From: Caenorhabditis remanei | Taxonomy: Eukaryota > Nematoda > Chromadorea > Rhabditida > Rhabditidae | Reading direction: 5' to 3' | Assembly (NCBI RefSeq): GCF_010183535.1 | Contig: NC_071328.1 | Location: forward strand, 4,340,001 to 4,404,000 | Length of the DNA: 64,000 bases | In this document: positions 48,314 to 59,413 of the stretch, one piece after another | Numbering within the stretch: position 1 is the stretch's first letter | Layout of the letters: each line of letters opens with the position of its first letter | The notes under the pieces: model-generated | The model's input: only the letters and a program-made list of their open reading frames with translations | Told to the model about the DNA's origin: nothing | The model's database searches: none | Made by a program: the position numbers and the translations under genes

Positions 48314-49238
48314 TCAAGCGTTCTTCTCATCCCGTTTCGCTTTCAAATCATGGAAATGACGACGATTTGTGACAGTATCCATGAGCATGACTCGTCCGAT
48401 CACTTGATTCACAATCATTTTCGGCAGAAATCCTTTCAAATCGGCAAGCATCACGACATCAGTCAAAGTGGTCTCAGGGTTAGCTGGGTTCGGACGGAAT
48501 CGGGCTCCAGCAAGATGGAGATGGGCACTGAAACAAGGAATTCAGAATTGAAAAACTTTTTTATTTTTCAAAAATTTAATTTAATTTCTCACCGAACTTT
48601 TCCCTTATGCTTTGATTTAAACGATGGAACAGTGACACTTCTGGAGGCCAGAATATAACCATCATCAACTTTTCTCCAAATTCTCGCCGACACAAACTCG
48701 CGACCGCTCACCACCAAAACGTCATTGTTGCCGTACTGAAAAGAGTTTTCTCATGAAAAAGAAAACGAAATTTGCATATTCTTTCTTACCGTCACAATAT
48801 CGAATTGTGGTGTTGGCGAAGCGATTATTCCGGCAAAATTGATGTTCTGATTCCATTCCGGCAGAGTTTCCATCCCCTCCCACGTCTCTTTAATCACAAA
48901 ATCTGCTGGCATTGGAAGTTCTGTCGTGATTGTGACCATTCGTCCGTGACGAGTATCTTTTGCATAGACAATGTCCCCGTCGTCATTTGATTCATCTTTA
49001 AACCATCCGGTACGACTCGCGTAGTTTTCATCGTTGAAAATCGCTTCGACTTCTGCGAAAACTTCACCGGTGATTTTAAGAGCGTCGGAGTACTGAAATT
49101 TTATGTTTTTAATGAAAAATTCACAAAGAATTTCGGTGAATAATAGACAAAATTTTGTTTTGCAAAACTAACTTTCTTATCATCTTCTTTCAGCGTATCC
49201 GTGACTCCATGAATTGTCAGTGAGGTTTTATCACCCAT
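48314..49238 (-). CDS. START-domain lipid-binding protein
   Basis: Exons 49173-49238, 48790-49092, 48593-48735 and 48314-48527 give 241 residues, almost all one START domain (~20-230). Visible signatures: FVIKETWEGMETLPEWN, then VSARIWRKVDDGYILASRSV and the C-terminal helix FLPKMIVNQVIGRVMLMDTV, in the order seen in STARD3/StAR-type proteins. There is no transmembrane or targeting segment, so it is probably a soluble lipid carrier; the ligand is unknown. The ATG follows TTTTCAGCT, a likely trans-splice acceptor. All introns are short and canonical. Confidence 0.8.
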
Positions 49239-49742
49239 AGCTGAAAATTAGAATATTTATTTAACAATTATTTCACCTGCTTTTTTGTTTTGTAATACTA
49301 AAACACCAGCCGTTATCAGATCACAAATCAGACATCTTGGCTACAAATAAGCAAACAAAAAAACAAAAAAATTTGGGTCCAAAGTACGCAAGTTTGCGTC
49401 GTAGTGTTTGCGGAGACTCGAAAAATTTCAGTTTTTCGGATTTTTTTGCAGCAAAAATTAACATTTTTAAATAGGAAAATGAATGTTCTTTATTAAAAAA
49501 GATGAAAACCAGTGAAGAAAACATACCGGATTCTAAAGAAAATAGTAGAAATAACAAAGGAAATATAATCATTTTGTTTAGAAGAAGAAAAAGTGATAGA
49601 GGAGCATCCAAAGAATGTGAAGAAATGAGGGAGGGAGGGAAAGGGGTTGACCGAAGGGACAGCTGGTTCAAAGGGTTTTTTGATTTATAGAGAGCACTTG
49701 AATCAATCGAAGAGAGTGATGCTCCAGCAGCTGTTTCATCCT

Positions 49743-52700
49743 TCAAAGAAGCTTTTTCTGGAATGTGATGACAAATTTTTATAGGAATGACGCAAGAATT
49801 CTCACCATGAATCCTTGAATTCTCAACTGCCTCAAGAATTCTCTCGTCTTTGGAATATCAACTTTACTGCGATCAAGCTTGTAGTTGGAGCACATCAAAA
49901 ACTAAAAAAGCAATTTCAAAATATCTAACTTTTCAGATATTTTCAGACTTACCGCATTTCCAATATCATTTCTAGTGAGATGACAATCAACGAAGTGTTG
50001 ACTGAAGTTCTCCCAAATTTTCTCATATCCTCCCGATTTATTGTAGAGATTAAACAAGTTGAATGTGGTGATTCCTGAATAAATTAATGTTAAGAATCTG
50101 AAATTAATTTGGATTACTGTACCTTTAGACCCAATAACTCTGGAAAGACTATCCAAGAATTCAGGAGTTCTCAATGCTTCGACCGGACAATAAATACCAT
50201 CCTCTGGCTCAATATTATGGCATGCATCAATCAAAACAGCGTCAGAATTTTCACCTCTTCTAGCCATTTCCTTGATATACTCTGCTCCGTCTCCAATCAA
50301 AATTCTAGAATTTTCTCGATCCTTGTATCCAAACCATTTCTTCGCCAAGTACTCAGATTGTGGGTTGATATCAATTCCAGTGAGATTCAGCTGAAAAAAA
50401 ATCAGTCTTGAAATAGAAAAGTTGATCTGAAAACTATAAGACTAACATTCTTAAAATGCATCCCCAAAAACGACATCAATCCACCAGTAGCCACTCCAAG
50501 AAACGTAATATTTCCAGAAATTTCAGTACTCAGCGGATAGTGTCCACTTGTGAAGAGGGATGCTGAAATTGATGAAATGAAGAATGAAAAATTAAAAAAT
50601 AAATCTGCGTTCGGGGGGAATCGAACCCCCGTCGAATGCTTGGAAGGCATCCATGCTGACCATCACAGGTAAACCGCTAAGTCCCAAAAACGGGCCGGCG
50701 GCGGCGCGCAAGTTGCCCAACGGCGAACATACGGTGGTTGAAGTTGCGAGCCGCCGACGGACCAACGTTTAGCAGTCGACGGACCAACGTTTAGCCGCCA
50801 CCGGGCCAACTTTCACCCGGCGCACTTTCCCGATAGGCCCCTTTCCCCGGTAGTTTCGGAACACATGGTTGAATAATTATTGTTTATTAAAAGAAAAAAA
50901 ACAAAAATACAATTAAATAGGAAGAAAGAAGAAAAATAGAAATTAAAATATTCTTGGCTTTTGACTCCATTTGACTTGTTCCCTTTCGCTTCTCATCGCC
51001 TCGTTCCAAGTGTAAAATTGTGTAATCGGTGTTTTGATTTTCGATCGAAAGAATCCTTTTTTGGTGAAGATTGTTCGTCAAATCTGAAATAAAATAGGTA
51101 AAATTTGCTCGAAGGCCGATAGTTACTCACATAGATTTCTTCTTTAGCTTGTTGAATTTCGTTGAATAGTGTAACAAGTCCTTTGGGGGGAGACAGGCGT
51201 TCGATCCCTATTATGAGCACACTTGACGATGTTTTGCCCTAAATAACTACGCTTATTTTCTTTTATAGAGAATCAAAAATACCTTTATTTTATGTGAAAA
51301 AACGTCGTCGTTGTCTCTGAATTTCTCATCGAGAACGTTTTGGCAGTTATGACTGGCGTCTGTTGCTTTATTCAGGCGCTAAGACGTCAGATTCTGAAAA
51401 AGAATAGTTAAACAACATAGAATTATAATCAGATTCATTAGATAACAAACCTTTTCTGTCCTCCGATAGCGAAAACATCCTCCATATTGCGTTGAGGCGC
51501 CCGACGCCATCACAAGTTGTATCGATTAGCCTAGAAACGAATAATGGAGTAATTATTCAACGGGTAGTAAGCGGATAGTAATTAAGATTGATCATTTACT
51601 TAAACGAAATGTAACAAACTAAAAAATTACCAAGAAACACATGAAAATCGAAGAAAAATAAACGTTTTTACTGAAAAATAATTCGAGCGACGCTGGTTAA
51701 GATTTACTGCGAACACCGGAATAGCGGAGTGTCGTTGCGGCTTTTCGTTGAAAGCGGCGACTTGGATTGAAACTTCAACGTTGAAGGCATGTCGAAAAAG
51801 GGAAGATAGTTGAGAAAAGTAGTGAACGCCAAAAAGTTTTAAATAGACTAAAACCGAGTTGCAAAAGAGACACATTTCAGTAACTTTGAACATGAATTTG
51901 AACTACCGTATACTCTGTGATAGAGACGCATCCAGATGTACAAGTTCAACGTAGCATAACTTGGTTCTAAGAAGAGATACTAAAAAGTTCCCAACTGACA
52001 AAATATAGCTTGATACAAATGAAATATTTCATCAGTTGAAAAAAAGTTCGTAACTGAGATGCCATTCGAGATATGTATCATGCTTCAAACTCTTCATAAT
52101 AGGTGCTCCTGTATTACAGGTTTCACGGTTATAGCCCCTTATTTGTATGATGAATTAGTCACTGGGGAACAATCTAGGAAGAAAAAAGTATAGAAATTAG
52201 ATTCCAAATTTATCCATCAGTGCGATAGTTTCTTGAAATTCCAACTCAAACTCTTTCTCGGAACAGTGTCGTTCACCGGTTATTAAGCCGCCGTTTAGCC
52301 GTCAGCGGTTCACTCACCGGTTATTAGCCCGTTCCTGGCCAGTGATTTAGCCACCAGCGGCTGTTCAGCCGCCATTAAGCCGTTTTTAAGCCGCCAAAAA
52401 TAAAATCCATTTTTATGAAAAAAACGAAATAAAGAATGAATCATCTATCTAATTGGACCCACCTCCTAAAATATTTTCTCAAAATTCCATCTCTAACACA
52501 ACTTCTGTAATGTTCCGCAACATTGTCACTCATCGGTTATTAAGCCGCCGTTGGGACTTTGGCGGTCGCTCACCGGTTATTGGGCCGTTATTAAGCCGCT
52601 AGCGCTTTTTCAGCCGCCAACAACACGCTTTTGGGACTTAGCGGTTTACCTGTGATTACACCACGAACGCGGTGAAATAACTCAGTTGTATTTGTGGTGA

Positions 52701-54039
52701 AATGGCGACAGCAGCCAAGTTTTTTGAAGAGAGAGAGAGAGAAGCGAGTTGTTGGAGACACTGGAGGCGAGAGGGAGGATGGAAAACTTCGCGGATTTTT
52801 CCTGCATTTTGTTTTTTCCTCTCTCATTTTCTGCTTCTCAGCATAATTTTTCATGTGAATAACCTACTCAATTCATAAGCATTCGGGGTGAGAGCATCCA
52901 TGGTTCCAATATCAACTGGCCAAACAGCAGTATCCACCGTGCTCATTGTCTTGAAAACTGGCTTGGAAAGCAGTGAAACCGATAGAAATCCTTTGGTGAG
53001 GGATGGGACGGGTGTCAGGAATCTAGCAACAAACCAAGATCTGAAATTCAAAAATTGATGAAATTGAAACCAAAATTTGGTTTGCCTACCCATCACCAGA
53101 ATATCCTATTCTATCAACAATATAGAGGCACGTAGAATTATCTTTCAGGTCTGGGCACTCGAGTTCTCTGAAATTTACTCGTTTTGAATCAGTAATTTTC
53201 GGAATATTCAAGGATCTTACACCACTCTATGCTGCTGATTCTTGAACAAATTAGTTTGGAGCTCATCGTAAAATTTGTCATCGGTCAAATCCTCCTCTTT
53301 CATGCAGTAATTTGCAGCGTGGATCATCTGAAACTCAACAACTTTCGTTTGAGTCATATTGTAAACAAACGGTGGCGAGAGCTCGCTTATCATGGCCCTA
53401 GAGAGAGTGAATCAGTTTGCGATGGTGTGGCGCAGCCGGTAGCGCGCTGCACTATCGCGGGCACGGTTTTTTGTTCGATTCCTCTCCTTGACCATCATTT
53501 TTTCCGTTTTTTTTTCAAGCACTCTCCACCTCAAAAACCGCTTAAAACTCACCAAAACCATCGCAGCCATCACGAAGAAGATGTTGAACATGACTCTCAC
53601 TTTCTGGAAATGAGCAGAATTCCATTAGAGTTCGGTCCGATGATGACAATTCAATAGTTTTGTTTTTGGCAGCGTGGAATCAATAAAGTAAAACCAAAAA
53701 ATCCATTTGATTTTAAAAAAAGTTCAAAAGGTGATCCCAACCAGTTTTTCGTTTCAGATTACACTTCCGTATGCGGGGGATTAACGATGTCATCGCATAC
53801 ATTGAAACTGTTCTGATTGGATTACTGTAGCTACAGTAACGCGTCAAAGGCACGCCAGTGACACCAAACTTACTCTAGCTGGCGCCCTCATGAAGTGGAT
53901 TTCTTAGTTTCACGATAAGAATTTTTTCGATTGAAAGAAAAAAAATAGAAAATCCACGATTTTCTATGAAAACGTGGATCAGAGAAACTCCACTAACCTT
54001 TGCTGCTCGAAGCCTCCGAAAATTCAAGTAGAGAGCCAT
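49743..54039 (-). CDS. membrane-anchored class I SAM methyltransferase-like protein
   Basis: Exons 53998-54039, 53553-53603, 53221-53327, 53090-53167, 52868-53040, 50447-50562, 50123-50390, 49953-50074, 49806-49901 and 49743-49757 give 355 residues in frame. One membrane segment is at ~19-33 (VMFNIFFVMAAMVL). The fold motifs follow: ITFLGVATGGL (~165-175, SAM loop), LTGIDINP (~192), ILIGDGAEYI (~212), DAVLIDACHN (~235). The closest pattern I know is the spermidine-synthase/METTL13-like group expanded in nematodes; substrate unknown. Intron 5 (50563-52867) holds a transposon-split tRNA-Gly, with frame kept from ELT|SLFTSGHYPL across it. The last 15-base exon (KKLL) is the least certain part. 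Confidence 0.75.
50606..50663 (-). tRNA. tRNA-Gly(UCC), 3' portion of a split gene
   Basis: 58 nt from the D-loop to the discriminator base. The anticodon loop CTTCCAA (anticodon TCC), the T arm GGGGGTTCGATTCCCCC and the acceptor 3' strand CGAACGC are perfect. A T-run follows at about 50593-50599 (minus strand), a pol III terminator. The missing 16 nt lie at 52655-52670. Alone it lacks the 5' acceptor strand and a complete A box and cannot make a mature tRNA. Confidence 0.9.
50690..50850. repeat. left subterminal repeats of the transposon
   Basis: Two near-adjacent copies of CGACGGACCAACGTTTAGC (about 50755 and 50775), with related CCGCCACCGGGCCAAC and GTTGCCCAACGGCG words. Such repeats are typical transposase-binding arrays of CACTA-type ends. 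Confidence 0.6.
51078..51510 (-). CDS. small spliced gene inside the transposon (89 residues, unknown)
   Basis: Exons 51451-51510, 51283-51378, 51131-51238 and 51078-51083 join in one frame with short nematode-type introns: MASGASTQYGGCFRYRRTEK, then RLNKATDASHNCQNVLDEKF, then GKTSSSVLIIGIERLSPPKG and QQAKEEIYI. Exon 2 requires the internal acceptor CTTAG at 51379. The stronger acceptor TTTTTCAG 15 bases upstream would bring in a TAG, so the gene may be real with a weak acceptor, or a pseudogene. I recognise no family, and it does not look like a transposase. It may be captured host cargo or a nested insertion. Confidence 0.4.
52255..52625. repeat. right subterminal repeats of the transposon
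   Basis: At least four variants of CACCGGTTATTAAGCCGCC (about 52275, 52313, 52533, 52571) with AGCCGCCA and TTAGCC words between them, stopping just inside the right terminal repeat. Confidence 0.65.
52655..52670 (-). tRNA. tRNA-Gly(UCC), 5' portion of the split gene
   Basis: Sixteen bases (GCGTTCGTGGTGTAAT) forming the 5' acceptor strand and the start of the D arm. GCGTTCG pairs fully with CGAACGC of the 3' portion 2 kb away, and the last AT is the target duplication. Confidence 0.88.
53421..53497 (+). other. tRNA-like sequence (degenerate)
   Basis: GATGGTGTGGCGCAGCCGGTAGCGCGC looks like a tRNA 5' half with a good A box, and GTTCGATTCC resembles a B box. The outer GATGGT and ACCATC can pair. 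The anticodon stem has a mismatch and the T stem does not form, so it is at best a tRNA pseudogene or a SINE-type head. It lies in methyltransferase intron 2 on the opposite strand. Confidence 0.3.
53822..53839. repeat. short palindrome TTACTGTAGCTACAGTAA
   Basis: A perfect 18-bp palindrome of the CTACAGTAA type that I recall as dispersed in Caenorhabditis genomes, here in methyltransferase intron 1. Confidence 0.5.
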
Positions 54040-55888
54040 CTTTTTGAGAAGAAGAAGAAAAATCGAAGAAAGAATGAAAAGAAAGAAGAAGGAATATACA
54101 GTTTGCATCTATAATTCCATTTGTTTTATTCTCCTGTCTCACCGTGCATCTCTTCTCTCTTTTTTCCTGAGAATTTCCAATTTTATCACCATTCCTGGTG
54201 GTTTATCGTCTTGAGAAACTCTTCTGTTTGGCATTTTTGAGAGAAGAAACATTTTCTGGAAAGGAAAAGGGAAGCTATGAGATTTCGGGAAGAGGTTGGG
54301 ACATCTGGATGAACAGAGGGACGGACAGACAGATAAATTGGAGAATGAGTACTAGATAATAATTTTTTGAGAGATGATGAACTATGGACTGACAATCGGG
54401 GAAATGAAGATTCTGAATCTTGATTAATAACTTCGCACGGGAGTGAAGTTAACATTATAATTTTGAGCTTTTATTTTTAACTTCTGATTTGATATTCACA
54501 CTTTCCTTCTGATATTTGTATTGAGTCAGATTCGATCTTCCGAAAATTTGTAAATGTCTTTGAAATTTTTGAAGAATCCAGTTTTTCTGGCCCTGGTTTG
54601 TATAAATCACATTTCGAGCTCAGGATTTCAATTTCTCCGATATCATCTTGAATTTCAGAACCCTGGAATAATGTTTCAAAACTTGCAGAGCGGATCCAGG
54701 TGTTCTATTCTCAAAAGCTCAAAGTAACAATCATTTCTATATAATGCTTGTAATAAGTAAACTTTTTTGAATTCAGCTTTTTGAATCTGACAATCTAATT
54801 TGGAATCAGGTTTCAGATCTCGAAATCCGGAATCAAAAATAACTCGAATACCATGACACTCAGAAGAACACACATAAAATAGGACCTTTTCAAGAAAATC
54901 ATCCAATTTTGATGATTGAATTACTGTAGTCCATTAACTACAAGTAATCAGGATTAACCATCTCCACGGTCTGTTCACAGAACGATGCAAGTCTCATAAG
55001 GGTCTCGTAGCAAATCAAATAATAACAACGCTTTCCTTGGCAACCCTCATTTTAAAGACTTAAACCTTCTTTGAGTTTGGTGAGCAGAGTTTTAGAAACC
55101 GGTTTTAATTTTGAAATGATTCTGGACTGTAAGACTGGGGGAAAATAACATTTTGCTTCAGATATATATGCTCCAGATATATGTTACATATAACAATTCA
55201 GAATTTCCAATTTCCGTGTTTTTAGTTCCAGAAAAAACTATTCAAAACCACAATGACCATCCTAATAACAGCTACAGTACCGCTCAAAAGGTTATCAACT
55301 TTGGCTGTTTTCAGTTGAAAATCACTAAGCTTGACAGTGTATTTCGGTGTGATCTAATAGTTCGATAAACTCAATTTTGAAAGGGCTGAACAGAACAAAA
55401 ATAGCACACCATTTTTATAGTTGATCATTTTTTGTAGGACACTACCATGAGAGTTACAGGTTGTCAAAGTGAAAAGCCCCAAATTTTCGCTAATTTGCAC
55501 TGGTTGGTTTCAGAGAGAAACGGCTTTGATTACCTGTAAATTTTAAGATAGTGTTGCTACAAAAATGGTCAACTACAAAAATTATGTGCTATTCTTGGTC
55601 TATCCAACCCATTTAAAATAAAGTTTGTCGGACAATCAGGTGACACCGAAATACACTCTCAAAGTTGATCATTCTCCACCGAAAATAGCCAAACTTGATA
55701 ACGTTTTGAGCGGTACTGTACATAACTCGGGATTTCATATCACCTTTCAGAAAACCTCATTTTCTGAGAAAAGACTACTCTGTAAAAAGTCATCACCAAA
55801 AAAGCCAGGTGTTCCAGAAACAGAATATCTGAAATTTTAAACACAAACAAAAAATCTCAAAACTCAATTTATTTATCACAAATGGATA
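54040..55888. other. intergenic between the methyltransferase and MSP genes
   Basis: About 1.85 kb: the methyltransferase promoter region, the MSP-gene 3' region and the foldback element described separately. No gene is supported. Confidence 0.5.
55275..55718. mobile_element. 444-bp foldback MITE, Tc1/mariner-like (TA duplication)
   Basis: The ends CAGTACCGCTCAAAA and its inverse complement are flanked by TA (55273-55274, 55719-55720). The inverted similarity continues through most of the element (ATAGCACA..TAGTTGA.CATTTTT.GTAG facing its complement near 55555-55605). CAGT ends with a TA duplication are the Tc1/mariner hallmark. The arms have diverged, so it is not young. Confidence 0.72.
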
Positions 55889-56304
55889 CTATTCCCAAAT
55901 GACTCTTAACTTGTGCTCTCCCTGTGGAGGTCCATAATGTTCAGCCCATGCGCCTTCACAAGTACATCCTTCAGGTGCCGGAATATGATAAATACCAAAG
56001 TGATGTCTCTCTTCCGCTGGAAGTTTCTCTTGTCCACCTCTATAAATGAGAACAATTGTCAATGATTGATTGTAATCGAGAATGCCCGTCGACGGTTTGA
56101 TACGAAACAAATCATTCCGAGTACATTTCACTTTAAATGCTTGTTTCATTTCACTCTTATTCGTTATCTTCAGATATTGCTTCTGCTCTTCTTGAGGGTC
56201 CGCACGGAATTTGATCTACAAGGGAGACTAGGAATTATTGATTGATTTTATGAGCATACCTTGTCAGCAGGATCCGTTGAGATGTATTGTTTTTTCTCAC
56301 TCAT
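55889..56304 (-). CDS. MSP-domain protein, small sperm-type
   Basis: Exons 56260-56304 and 55889-56215 give 123 residues, one MSP domain: STDPADKIKFR, then QYLKITNKSEMKQAFKVKCT, FRIKPSTGILDYNQSLTIVL and a C-terminal HKLRVIW strand. The order matches major sperm protein and the shorter SSP/MSD relatives. There is no membrane anchor as in VAP proteins. Residues ~90-110 (APEGCTCEGAWAEHYGPPQG) form an insert-like loop longer than in canonical MSP. Likely sperm-expressed, inferred from family. The intron 1 donor is GTATGC. Confidence 0.85.
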
Positions 56305-56924
56305 TTTCCAGTCGAACTTTCGAATTTCGGATAAATTAGAAGTGAATTTTGATAAACCGGAAGAATAGTTTGGCGGGGGGAAGAAGAAAAAAGGAAATGA
56401 GAAGATGTCACGCGGCGAAAAATTGGGATTTTTAAAACAATTTTTTTGGTTTGGAAGGTTTCAGAACGAAACCAGACAGTTTGAAATCATGAAAATTCTG
56501 AAAAAGTTTTTGTTCATTTTCAAATGAATGTTACCAGACACGACTGGCTTCGGCAAACAAGACTCCACCCACTTTCTTCAATAGACTTTTTGATGAAGTT
56601 GGTGCGTGTAATGAAATTTTCATAAAGAAATTAGAGATTTTCATTAGAATGTGTTAAAGAGTTGTGCGGAAGTGATTTTTCTTATCCGGAAATCGATAGT
56701 CGGAATTCCGCACAACTCTGGTACCGTACTGCATCGATGGACCATATTTGCTCTAATGAGACGAAAGGATAGATAGTCATAGAAATGGACGTGTGACGAC
56801 GTGTCAGAGATGAGGACACACAAGACTCACTACATCTCCTCGTTCAGCTCATTGATTTTTTTGAATCTCTCTTTTCTTTCTAATCCTTTCTATATCACAT
56901 TCTATATCACTTCATTATTTCAGA
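56305..56924. other. intergenic and promoter region of R1
   Basis: 56545-56620 and 56725-56780 are inverted matches to sequence upstream of L1 and L4 (CATCGATGGACCATATTTGC, GCTCTAATGAGACGAAA). The shared F-box promoter block follows at 56785-56872. The right array therefore begins near 56.54 kb. Confidence 0.5.
56785..56872 (+). promoter_or_regulatory. shared F-box promoter block (R1 copy)
   Basis: Inverted counterpart of 13867-13947, ending about 50 bp before the R1 ATG. Confidence 0.5.
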
Positions 56925-59413
56925 ATGAAAACTATAAAACTTTCTCGTTTTCCCTTGCGTGTTCAAACTGAAATATTCTCAAGTATGGAATTAATCGATA
57001 TCCTTTTTCTGTCTTTTTGCTCGAAAAAGATTAAAGAAATGATAGAATCAACAATGAAATCGAGACTTGATAAGATCATTTCAATCACATACTTCTCCTC
57101 AAATCCAGATAATGTTAGAATTTCATCTTCTAACAGTAATAGCAAGGAGTTTATGAAGTTACTACCAAGAGAAGAAGGTAGAAACCGGCCTATCGTTCGA
57201 ATGAATCTGTTTGGAATCGATGTTGATTGTTGGTAAGTTTTTCATGAAGCAAGTCATTTATAAACCAGATATTTTCCAGCATGGCAACCAGAAATCACCC
57301 ATTCTTTATATTATGCAATCAGCAAAACGGAGAGCGAATGTTACAGAAAATCCACAACTATTTCAGCCAATTTTTCGGATCATCTATTGAGTATCATTTA
57401 AGAAATGATTCCTCGAACTACACGAACTACATACCAAGACTGAGGAATATCAAGAATAGTGATCTTTGTTTCTGGAGTAATGCAACAGCTGCACAACTGT
57501 TGAATGGGTACTTAGCTGTTTCACCCTCGCAGGAATATATTCGATTGGACGCACATGGAGGTTTTGAATATGAAAGTAATCTGAAACTGGCTCAGACCAA
57601 TGTTCTCGATATATCGATCCCGGACAGTAGAGCTGGAGTAATTTTGAATAATTTCAAGGGAAGACATCTGTTTATGAGTGAGGGAACACTCACTGATGAT
57701 GATGTCATTCAGTTTTTGAATAACTGGAAATCAAGTCAAGCAAATCAAAATTTGGAGTACTTGTGTATACGTAGCTTTGTGAAAATCAATCTAAATCCAC
57801 AAAACGTAATGAGAAATATTGACATCAAACAGTTTTATCCGTATCAGATTCCGGTTTATCGTTATGACAGAAGGTAGAGTGAGATAGGGTTATTATTATG
57901 GTTTGGGTAGTCACAGCTTAGTTATTCTAGATAGAAAACAAAAGAGCTCCTGTTTTCAGAAGCGGAAGTGAGGATGAATGCGACTGGACAATAGAAGAAT
58001 TTAAAAGTCGAAACTTCATAGTTCGAGATGCTGATCAACACGTGGCATCATTAAACATCACAACTCAAGGAATCCAATTTGCTTCATGGAAAATGACTGA
58101 AGAGGAGGTTATGAGAGGAAAAATTCAGAAAATCTTCCAGAGAACTCCAACCCAAAAAACTAAGCCTATCAGAAACACCATCAAAATTTCAAAAATGCCG
58201 TGGCTAGTTCAAAGATTGATCTTCTCGAACATGGATTTGGTGGAACTGTTGATGATGGCTTTTTGCTCTAAGAAATTTTTTAGAATTATAAAGTCTCTGA
58301 GTAGAAACCGTCTCGACAAGATATTCACGATCACTTATGAGTCGATGCACAAATCGTGCATCAATATCTCATCATCCAGTAGTGGAGACGATCCATTTAT
58401 GAGTCTCAGGTGGAGACATGAACTCAGAGGTCGTCCACTTATCCCAATGAAACTTGTCGGAATGGATTTACAAGTAAGGTGAGTAAGCAAGAGAGTGAAT
58501 AAATTGATACGTGTGACATAAAAAGTGTTCTTTGTCACTACCATATAAAGTTCATTTCTAGTATACGAATTCCCTATTGCGTTTATTTCATTCCTTTCAG
58601 TATGCCATCCATAAATCATCCACTTATGATACTATACGATTCGGAACGTCAAGAAACACTACTTACATCTATCCACAATTACTTCCTTGATTTATTCGGC
58701 TCATCCGTCGAATATCAGTTGAATGTTAACACCCTGATGCCACCATTTTCAAAACTGAAGAATATCAGTAGCACACATTTATCCTCTCACATAAGAGTAA
58801 CTGAGTTCCACAACTTTCTCACGATCTCTCCTAATCAGGATTTTATGGCACTATCTGAGTTTCACAGCGTTTTGCTTGGAAGAAATTTGGAATTTGCTAG
58901 GACGAAAGTGTTACATATTGGTAGTGCAAATCGCTCGATTGATGACATTTTATCCAATTTCGAAGGAAGACAGTTGTTTATTAACGATGGAATTATCAGC
59001 GATACCGCAATCATCCAATTTATGAACAAGTGGAGATCAAATGAAGGATATCAGAATTTGGAATATATCAGTATTACTGTCTGTCGATATGGACACCCTA
59101 TCAAGCCAAACCAAATAAGGAATAGTTTTCCTATTAATCGCCTGGACTTACCTGATCAACTGCCAGTTTATCAATTCGCTAAGAAGTAAGTCCATAGTTG
59201 AGTTGATGTCTCATAACCTTAATATTTTTCAGAGATCCCCATCAAAAACACACTTGGGGAATTCATAAGTTCACCAGTCGAAATTACATTGTTAGAGATT
59301 CGGACCAACACGTGGCATCCATTATGGTTACGGAGAATAATTTCACTTTTGCCGCGTGGAATATGACTGAAAAAGAGTTTTTGGAGAAACGCCCCTTCAA
59401 GAGATTCTACTGA
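56925..59413 (+). CDS. F-box/FBA gene R1, two-unit
   Basis: Exons 56925-57232, 57280-57873, 57960-58478, 58601-59185 and 59233-59413 give 728 residues with phase-2 introns and GT-AG borders throughout. F-box 1 (SRFPLRVQTEIFSSMELIDI), FBA2-like 1 (ends FIVRDADQHVASLNI), F-box 2 (PWLVQRLIFSNMDLVELLMM), FBA2-like 2 (ends YIVRDSDQHVASIMV..FAAWNM). It is the mirror-image partner of L4 across the single-copy island. F-box 2 differs from the left copies (FSNMDLVELLMM for LSSMELVDLLMM). Role inferred: SCF substrate receptor. Confidence 0.87.

Larger units (their letters stand above)
50664..52654. mobile_element. 1,991-bp DNA transposon inserted in tRNA-Gly, AT target duplication
   Basis: Terminal inverted repeats begin CACAGGTAAACCGCTAAG and match for about 26 bp at both ends. 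AT lies on each side (50662-50663, 52655-52656), and deleting the element with one AT restores a 72-nt tRNA. GC-rich subterminal blocks lie at 50690-50850 (CGGACCAACGTTTAGC repeated) and 52255-52625 (CGGTTATTAAGCCGCC repeated). There is no transposase frame on either strand, so it is non-autonomous. A CAC terminus, a 2-bp duplication and short subterminal repeats recall CACTA/EnSpm or Mirage elements, but the superfamily is unproven. It carries a small spliced gene. Confidence 0.85.

Noticed and set aside
49321..49746. 141-codon minus-strand frame after the methyltransferase
   Set aside because: It begins within the last coding bases in another frame and runs into AT-rich intergenic DNA; the stop at 49743-49745 ends the methyltransferase in its own frame.
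52591..52854. 87-codon minus-strand frame across the right transposon end
   Set aside because: It reads from gene intron into tRNA and terminal repeat, with no conserved content.
53229..53657. 142-codon plus-strand frame
   Set aside because: Antisense to methyltransferase exons 2-3 and spanning the tRNA-like sequence; no other support.
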